Positions 57,502 to 64,000 of a DNA stretch of 64,000 nucleotides are shown here, one piece after another (within the stretch, counting starts at the first letter, position 1; every line of letters begins with the position of its first letter). Source of the DNA: Atherix ibis (Eukaryota > Arthropoda > Insecta > Diptera > Athericidae). The notes beneath the pieces are model-generated. The model was not told the origin of the DNA. It saw only the letters and a program-made list of their open reading frames with translations, and did not search any database. Where the stretch lies: positions 41,925,920-41,989,919 of the forward strand of contig OY282606.1 of NCBI GenBank assembly GCA_958298945.1, given 5' to 3'. Position numbers and translations under genes: made by a program.

Positions 57502-57554
57502 ACTATTCTTGATAGAAATATTAAAATTGCTTTAATATTTCTATCAAGAATAGT
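57502..57554. repeat. Perfect hairpin, 24-bp arms, 5-base loop
   Basis: The arm actattcttgatagaaata plus ttaaa (57502-57525) is followed by attgc and then its exact complement (57531-57554). It is the only long perfect inverted repeat seen in the window and lies just after the mariner relic. Confidence 0.96.
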
Positions 57555-58654
57555 ATAGAATTTCCTATAATTACAGGCAAATAACTTTTTCCTATAATCT
57601 TAAATTTTTATTATATTTTCTTATTAGTCGAACGCACAAATCCCTTTTAAGGAAAAATCAATAATATTTAAAAATATACGTTATCGCAACAAATTCAATA
57701 ATATTTTTTCAAATAATTTTTTTTTGGCATTTACTTTATTTTATAATAACTAAACTAGTTAATTCTTATATTTTTTTATAGCAAATTCTACTAATTTCCA
57801 TATTTATGCAATATTGATATGCAGCATTCCACCCTCTCCACCACCCATCAATTCACTAATTATTTTCATCATTTTTTAATAGCATAACCTAACGTAAAAC
57901 ATTAATAAAATGGGCTTTGTAATTGTCAATTATTATAATGTAAATGCAATTAATGATATAAATTAATATGATTTTAATAAATTTTATTTAAATCCAATAA
58001 ATGTTCAGATATTAAATATTCTCGAGGTTGTTATGTTAACATAACATACTAAGTGTAAATGTACTCGTTTTGTTAATTATATAAATCACAAAGTTTTACA
58101 ATTAATATAGGGGCTTTAAATATGTATTTATGTGTGCATTTACATGCATTAGCACTTTCCAATTTGGTCTTAAGCACTTAAATATTAACTTGTTAATCAT
58201 TCTAATTGCAATTTGACATTCGCAAATTTGCTGTCCAATATAATTTAATTACTTCCTGTATATTCGAGTAATAGTCGATAGCCCACCTGTCGCTGTGGAC
58301 ATCAATTTTGGTTCCAACAAAATAAATCCAATAATTTATGACTAAATAAGTAGCAAGTGGTATTTTTATACTTTTAGAATATAGGAAATAGTTTTATATA
58401 CAATATTAAATAATTAAAAGTGTGAACATTAAACAATAATCAACAGGATATTTCCTAAATACTCACAAAGTAGAAATTATATCAATGTTACATCAGAAAA
58501 TATTGTATTTTGTTACAAAAAGCATATCTTAAGAACAACCTTCTCTGTTACCATCAAACTTCCTAGCCCAGTATGTCTATAAATTAAATTTTCAAAACTA
58601 TTTATAACTTGTAATTTGTATTCTGTAAAATCTGAGCTATATAAACTTTGGTAC
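57555..58654. other. AT-rich spacer
   Basis: No recognisable gene or element. Confidence 0.5.
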
Positions 58655-58656
58655 TA

Positions 58657-59914
58657 CGTGGGCTACTATATATATTTCTGGCCTAATAATGAAAATGCGA
58701 ATATTTATCAACGAAAAAGGTTTTATTGTTTTTCAAAATATTCTCCATCAAGATTTATACACTTTTGCATGCGCTCAAACCAATTTTCGAAGCACTTTTT
58801 CCACTCCGATTGAGACACCTCCAAAACATGGTTTCGTTGACCACGCATTTTTTTCTTGATGTGTGGGAATAAAAAGAAGTCATTGGGTGCCAAGTCAGGG
58901 CTGTACGGAGGATGACCCATCAATTCGACGTTTTGTCCGGTCAAAAAGGCGCTGGTTTGAGCCGATGTATGAGAGCTCGCATTGTCATGGTGCACAATGA
59001 TTCGACTTCTCTTGTTCGTTTTTCGAATTTCTCCGAAGACTTCAGGCAAACAAATGGTGGTGTACCACTCAGAATTGACCGTCCTACGTTGCACAAGCGG
59101 AACAGTCGCCACATGACCAGTTTTGCCAAAGAAACAAGCGACCATTTGCTTCGAAGTGCTTCTTCCACGAACAACTTTCGTTGGATTTGACTCGTCTTGG
59201 AAGACCCACACGGTCGATTGCTGTTTTGTTTCGGGCTCATACGCATAGATCCATGATTCGTCACCTGTGACGATCTTATAAACGTCTTTTGAAGCACCGC
59301 GATCGTATTTTTTCAGCATTTCTTTACACCAATCCACACGAGCCTTTTTTTGAGCGATTGTCAAATTGTGCGGGATCCAACGAGAACAAACCTTTTTTAC
59401 GGCCAGGTGTTCATGCAATATCGAATGTATGCTGGTGGGAGAAATGCCTAGGCATGCCTCTATCTCACGGTATGTCACATGACGGTCTTGCATTATCAGT
59501 TCACGTACGGCATCGATGTTTTCTGGAACAACGGCTGTTTTTGGACGACCTTCACGGAATTCGTCTTTGAGCGAGCGTCGGCCACGATTGAATTCGTTGT
59601 ACCAGTTTTTCACAGTGCTATAGGATGGTGCTTCATAGCCATACAAAGATTTAAGTTCATCGATGCACTCTTGTCGTGATAATCCACGTCGAAAGTTGTG
59701 AAAAATGATCGCACGAAAATGTTCACGAGTTAATTCCATTTTTTTGCCAAATTGATTTTTTCAAGTCACTGTAAACAACACAAATGATAGTCGTACGTCA
59801 AAACGTTCTGAGTACGTTTATGCTAAAAAATGTCAAACTTTCCAATGGAAATGTCAGATCGCACCTGGCAACACTTAGTGTTGCCTAGGCCAGAAATATA
59901 TATAGTAGCCTACG
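58657..59914 (-). mobile_element. Mariner H, complete with an open transposase
   Basis: The element is 1258 bp, flanked by TA at 58655-58656 and 59915-59916. The inverted repeats are about 29 bp with one mismatch (left cgtgggctactatatatatt, right the inverse of cgtaggctactatatatatt). A short palindrome, ggcaacacttagtgttgcc, sits just inside the right repeat (59867-59885). Intact ends, TA duplication and an open frame make it the best candidate for a recent insertion. Confidence 0.96.
58723..59739 (-). CDS. Mariner D34D transposase (H), uninterrupted ORF
   Basis: A cut-and-paste transposase of 338 residues. MELTREHFRAIIFHNFRRGL opens the first helix-turn-helix. VTYREIEACLGISPTSIHSI is the second, and WIPHNLTIAQKKARVDW the linker. 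Catalytic motifs are TGDESWIYAYEPETKQQ, IIVHHDNASSHTSAQ and YSPDLAPNDFFLFP, with 34 residues between the second and third Asp. The end is MQKCINLDGEYFEKQ. No stop or frame shift is present. From memory, relatives have about 13 more residues between RGQR and HVLEVSQSEW (an FSTPEEAVDAFKT-like stretch), so a small in-frame deletion is likely, which may or may not affect activity. The start at 59739 matches the family N-terminus. Confidence 0.9.
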   Translation of the reverse strand: MELTREHFRAIIFHNFRRGLSRQECIDELKSLYGYEAPSYSTVKNWYNEFNRGRRSLKDEFREGRPKTAVVPENIDAVRELIMQDRHVTYREIEACLGISPTSIHSILHEHLAVKKVCSRWIPHNLTIAQKKARVDWCKEMLKKYDRGASKDVYKIVTGDESWIYAYEPETKQQSTVWVFQDESNPTKVVRGRSTSKQMVACFFGKTGHVATVPLVQRRTVNSEWYTTICLPEVFGEIRKTNKRSRIIVHHDNASSHTSAQTSAFLTGQNVELMGHPPYSPDLAPNDFFLFPHIKKKMRGQRNHVLEVSQSEWKKCFENWFERMQKCINLDGEYFEKQ

Positions 59915-59916
59915 TA

Positions 59917-60758
59917 TTTCTGCAAGGAAAACTGAAAGTATTTTCTTTATAATTTGTTAACTGAAAATAGCTTCCGCAGAGAATATTGAACAGGAAAACT
60001 TGAAATTATTTTACAAAGGATAAAGTTTCCAGTTTACAATGTAGTAGTTATTTACAAAGTCTTTATTCCCAGATTGTGAAAGTTTCACCTTATCACTAAG
60101 TAGTGCATTCTACAAATTAATATTAAGTATCTTTATTAATTAGAAATGAATTATATAAGAATATCAATTTTTCAATTCTTTTGTGATATATTTTCAGAAT
60201 TATTGATTTCTCAAATAAAGTAAGGTAAATATTTTGAATTAAAAATATTTGTAGTTAATTTCCATTGCAGTTAATTAAAATTTCATTTGTCCTTAATAAA
60301 AAAGAACGATTTTTAGAATAATAGTGCAACATTTGGTTATTATTACAATATAAAAAATTATACTTTAAATTTCAAATTCATAAAAAAATTTCTAAAAAAA
60401 TCCATTTAAAGATGTAAAGATATTTTGCCTATTGCCCATACTTTCATATAATTTTACTATAAGTTTTAAATTATAAACTTTTTCAGAAATTGATATTTTA
60501 ATTATAATATCTCTTAGGTATATTTTTATTTTTTTTTAAAGCCCAAAATAATATGCCTTTTTATATTTTAATTAGTTAAAAATTTAAATCTCTTTTCGAA
60601 TATTAAATTTTTTTTAAATGAATTATTCAGAAAAGACTTTAAATAAATATATTATTGTATAATTTGAATGACTTTTAAATAAGTTAATAAATTCATATAT
60701 TCTTTGGAAATTTGTAATTGTTGGAGTTACTCTAGAAACCCAGCACGATATCTAAAAC
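59917..60758. other. AT-rich spacer
   Basis: No recognisable gene or element between mariners H and D3. Confidence 0.5.
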
Positions 60759-60760
60759 TA

Positions 60761-62031
60761 CGAGGGTCGTTCAATAAGTCCTTAGAAAATCCGAGAAATT
60801 GCGCTCGTAGTGTCGGTAAAGATTTTTGTAAGTAGCATTATCGAGAGGAAAGCTTGTAAAATTTCAGCTCGATCCATAACGTAGGTCAATTTCTATCATC
60901 GATTAAAGTTAACGACATTTATTTGTGCATAACAATAGAAAAAAAGCGAGTTTAGGGCTGTCATCAAACATCTCCATTTGAAAGGCTTAAGCCCGAAAGA
61001 CATCAAAGCCGAGTTGGATGCAGTTCATGGCACATCTGCATCTATGTTTGCGATGGTTTACAATTGGGTGAATGAATTTAAACGTGGCCGTTCATCCACA
61101 AAAGATGAACATCGTTCAGGACGCCCAGTTGAGGTGTCTACTCCTGAAATCATAGACAAAATCCACGATCTGATTTTGAACGATCGGCGAATTAAAGTGC
61201 GCGAATTAGTTGAGGCCACGGGCATATCACAAGGTACAGTCGCTTCAATTTTGCATGAAAAATTGTCTGTGAAAAAAATTTCGTCAAGATGGGTGCCGCG
61301 TTTGCTCTCAGAGGAGAATAAGCGCAATCGTGCAGTGGACTCTGAGACTATGTTGGCACTCTTCCATCGCAATCCTGCCGAATTACTTCGTCGATATGTC
61401 ACTGTGGACGAAACCTGGATATACTACTATACTCCAGAAACGAAGAGACAGTCATCACAGTGGATTTTCAAGGGTGAACGGGCTCCGAAGAAGGCAAAAA
61501 CTGTGCCATCGGCCGGCGATGGCCACGGGCTTTTGGGATTCGAGGGCATCATTTTTATCGACTACTTGGAAAAAGGAAAAACAATAACAGGAGCGTATTA
61601 CGCGTCGTTATTGCAACAGTTGAGCGAGGAAATCAATGAGAAACGCCCCCATCTGAAGAAGAAAAAAATCCTCTTGCATCAGGACAATGCGCGTGTGCAC
61701 ACCTGCGCTGTTTCCATGGCCAAAATTGTAGAATTGAGAATGGAATTGTTGCAGCATCCCGTTTATTCACCAGATTTGGCCCCGAGTGACTATTTTCTTT
61801 TCCCCAATCTGAAGAAATGGCTTGGCGGACGACGGTTCACTTCCAACGAGGACGTCATTGCTCAAACGGATGAGTATTTTGCAGAACTATTTTTTGGACG
61901 GGATAAAAATTTTGGAAAAACGGTTGGAAAAGTGTATAGAGCTAAAAGAAGATTATGTTGAAAAATAAAATTTTTTTATTTCAAAAACAGTTTTTTCCAT
62001 CTTTTTCTAAGGACTTATTGAACGACCCTCG
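60761..62031 (+). mobile_element. Mariner D3
   Basis: The element is 1271 bp, flanked by TA at 60759-60760 and 62032-62033. The inverted repeats are as in D1 (cgagggtcgttcaataagtc and inverse). Full length, with several small coding lesions. Confidence 0.95.
60935..61961 (+). pseudogene. Mariner D34D transposase pseudogene (D3)
   Basis: The family start codon is ATA here (60935-60937), and one extra A follows, so the N-terminus is shifted. The next usable ATG is 60978 (MKGLSPKDIKAELDAVHGTS). The frame then stays open to 61961 with VDETWIYYYTPETKRQ, LLHQDNARVHT and YSPDLAPSDYFLFPN, all three catalytic Asp present. A five-base and a one-base deletion near 61518-61548 alter SAGKVMATVFWDSQG to SAGDGHGLLGFEG but restore the frame. 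An 11-base deletion near 61887 shifts the C-terminus, which ends RAKRRLC. Confidence 0.9.
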
Positions 62032-62069
62032 TAGTTTTCGATTAAATTACGCTAATGAACTCCTAAAAA

Positions 62070-62700
62070 TTTATCAGCATACTTGGCCCTATTCCCAACA
62101 ATATTTATGTATCTGATATTCCAGTCTGTTATAATTCATACAAAGCTACAGATGTATATAATACAACCTGCTATACATTTGGAAAAAATCTACAACAATT
62201 TTAAGAAATTATCCAGACAAAAATCTAAATCTTACAGAACTGATTTACTAAATCGACCACAAAAGAGATCAAACGCACAAAAATAATCAAACAAACCATG
62301 TCCTGTATATAACTTAATGGCAGTGCCAGAGCATGGATACTAAGGATTAGTATCTATAATTGTTATAAGGCCTTCACTATTTAAGACTTAAGAAACTAGA
62401 GCTAAACAGGCAATACTACCAACTACTTTGACTTCTAGGCACTTGTTCTATACTCGCAATAGAAATATTTTTATACAATATGTTGCTGAAGTCAATATGG
62501 ACGTACGGACTAGAACTTTTAGACTTCTTTTCTTGAAATTGGCGATGCTCTCTCTCCTTTATGTGTTTATAATCAATACTTTAGGGTCCCATTTTCGTGA
62601 TTTAAATATGTCTCGTTATAAAAAGTAGAATTCTGTGCTTTCAAATCATATTAATTCCCTTCCATCGATGACTCACGTATTACTGGTCCTATAATTTGTT
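62070..62700 (+). pseudogene. Jockey-like LINE fragment
   Basis: A plus frame reads IEIFLYNMLLKSIWTYGLEL, which matches the conserved LLLYNTVLKPIWTYGIQLWG of jockey-type pol. Neighbouring codons are decayed (LNRQYYQLL upstream). It shows a fifth copy of this LINE family in the window. Confidence 0.5.
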
Positions 62701-62725
62701 TAAATACGAAGCTTTAACTTATATA

Positions 62726-63224
62726 GGGTTTTCCAAAAGGAGTAATATGATTTCTTTTTTTAAAAAACATACTAATTGTTAAGAAAATTCAAATGTTTTT
62801 TTTTATTTAATGTGAAGTCGAATCGATACAATTAAGGTCTGAATAAAACGTCATTCAAATGGGCTCCACGACTTCTTTTGCAGGAACGAATTCGATGAAC
62901 CCAATTTTCGAGCACTTTTTTCACTAAATCAAGTGGTATGTAATGGGTATTCATGAATAATTTGTAGATTTTCTTCGCACCAGAATCGACAGTTTTGTTT
63001 ATTTACCGCACCACTCAGATGAAAGTGAGCGCACGAAAAGTTGCAATTGGAGAACGATTATTTTGATAATAAAATTGAATGATTTGTAAACGTTGTTCTT
63101 GCGTATGTTTCTCCATGATAAAATTGTAAGCATACTGAATATAATGAAAAAAAAGACAGATCATGACATATTACAAATGGCCGAAACGTCACCCAGAAAT
63201 TATATCACTCTTATTGAAAAACCC
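62726..63224 (-). mobile_element. Rosa-type DD41D internal-deletion derivative (MITE-like)
   Basis: The element is 499 bp, with TA on each side (62724-62725 and 63225-63226). The ends are imperfect inverted repeats: gggttttccaaaaggagtaa at the left and gggtttttcaataagagtga at the right when read inward. Inside, the start and the end of one transposase are joined without the middle. It is mobile only with help from an intact relative. Confidence 0.75.
62832..63116 (-). pseudogene. DD41D transposase remnant: N-terminus joined to C-terminus
   Basis: From ATG 63116 it reads MEKHTQEQRLQIIQFYYQNN then SPIATFRALTFI and a stop, which is the first helix-turn-helix of a rosa-type protein. After a second stop the frame goes on to LVKKVLENWVHRIRSCKRSR and GAHLNDVLFRP, the typical C-terminus (compare CKRALGGHMTDVEFHS in B1). 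All catalytic motifs are missing. Confidence 0.75.
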
Positions 63225-63226
63225 TA

Positions 63227-64000
63227 TATTTACCTATGAGTATGTATACTCTTTGATCGATGTTTACTCCCCATAGCCCTAAATATTAGTCAATGCTGTA
63301 GTTGAAGACATTTGAAAAGCAAAAAAAGAAAAAACAATTGAAAATATAAAAAAAAAAATTTTAATTTAAGAATATATAAATTTTCCATAATATTTATTGC
63401 CGGTATCCATTAGATTTAATTTAATATTTATACAAAAAGTTAAAATTCCATTACAGTATATCTGAGTTATATATTTAATTTTTCTTGACTGAAATGATAG
63501 TTTTTTTCTTTGAAAAACTAAATATTTTATTTATTTTCAATTTATATTTTCTTTCTTTTAATTTTTTTCCTAAAATATTCTTTTATTAGGATTTATTTTA
63601 GTTAAATTTACTCATAAGATATCGTTTCGGAATATTTGATAACATTAGTTATTGCCAGTTTAGATTATTAACATATTGCAATTTTTTTAAGTCCTTTGAT
63701 TATTTTTTTAAATATGACAACTATATTTTCAAATTTTTCTTAGTCTATTGAGTATTTTCTCAAGATTATCAAGGATTTATTTTGTTCCAAATTACCGTTA
63801 GTAAAGGTAAACATTTTTTTTTATTTGTTTTTTTTTTTTTAATTTGAAATTAATCTGACAATACGTATAATATGATATTAATTAATTAGTAGAATTTTTT
63901 TTATATTAAAGAGATTCTTAATTATTTTTTTTTAGGATTGTTTTTAAATATATTAAGATAATTCTTAAATTCATTTTTACGAAGAATATTGGCTTTATTA
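63227..64000. other. AT-rich stretch without a recognised gene
   Basis: Very AT-rich up to the window edge, with no open frame of note. Confidence 0.55.

Overview
The window is AT-rich eukaryotic DNA with a spliced nuclear gene and a dense load of Tc1/mariner and non-LTR (LINE) elements, so it is almost certainly an insect genome. Short TATGTATGTA-type strings and the mix of Mos1-like, irritans-like and rosa-like (DD41D) mariners suit a higher fly, but that placement is inference. I see no bacterial genes, operons or CRISPR arrays.

Host genes: I recognise one, a two-exon minus-strand gene at 5420-6987 for a SNIP1/Pml1-type FHA-domain splicing protein. It has an RS-rich N-terminus, a 77-bp intron and a conserved C-terminal FHA domain. 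Nearly everything else identifiable is transposon-derived.

Layout. 1-5.4 kb: AT-rich DNA with a 17-bp tandem repeat and an RNase H remnant. 5.4-7.0 kb: SNIP1. 8.1-11.3 kb: a three-level nest, in which a rosa-like DD41D element (B1) is split by a Mos1-like mariner (A1), itself split by a 1.34-kb insert carrying a two-exon half-THAP minigene. 14.2-15.5 kb: mariner C1. 15.8-19.0 kb: mariner and rosa fragments, then a LINE split by mariner A2. 20.5-24.7 kb: a hairpin, a rosa fragment, mariner A3, a jockey-like LINE and an R1-like LINE. 26.5-27.9 kb: mariner D1. 28.0-29.8 kb: LINE debris, a TIR element encoding the C-terminal part of a DUF7869-like protein, and a tRNA-like SINE. 30.5-31.6 kb: irritans-like mariner E. 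34.3-36.7 kb: hairpin, repeats, jockey-like LINE, Tc1 remnant. 39.3-40.5 kb: mariner D2. 41.1-43.4 kb: jockey-like LINE split by mariner A4. 44.4-47.0 kb: mariner F beside a palindromic Mos1-like element (A5). 51.4-52.5 kb: mariner G. 55.2-57.6 kb: mariner A6, mariner debris, a perfect hairpin. 58.7-59.9 kb: mariner H with an uninterrupted transposase ORF. 60.8-63.2 kb: mariner D3, LINE debris and a rosa-type internal-deletion derivative. Long stretches between these show no recognisable gene.

How it fits together: almost every transposase is broken by stops, frameshifts or deletions, while many TIRs and TA duplications remain clear. Such copies could be moved only by transposase made elsewhere. 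H is the one element here with an open transposase frame. The most unusual items are the half-THAP minigene, the DUF7869-like element and the palindromic A5.
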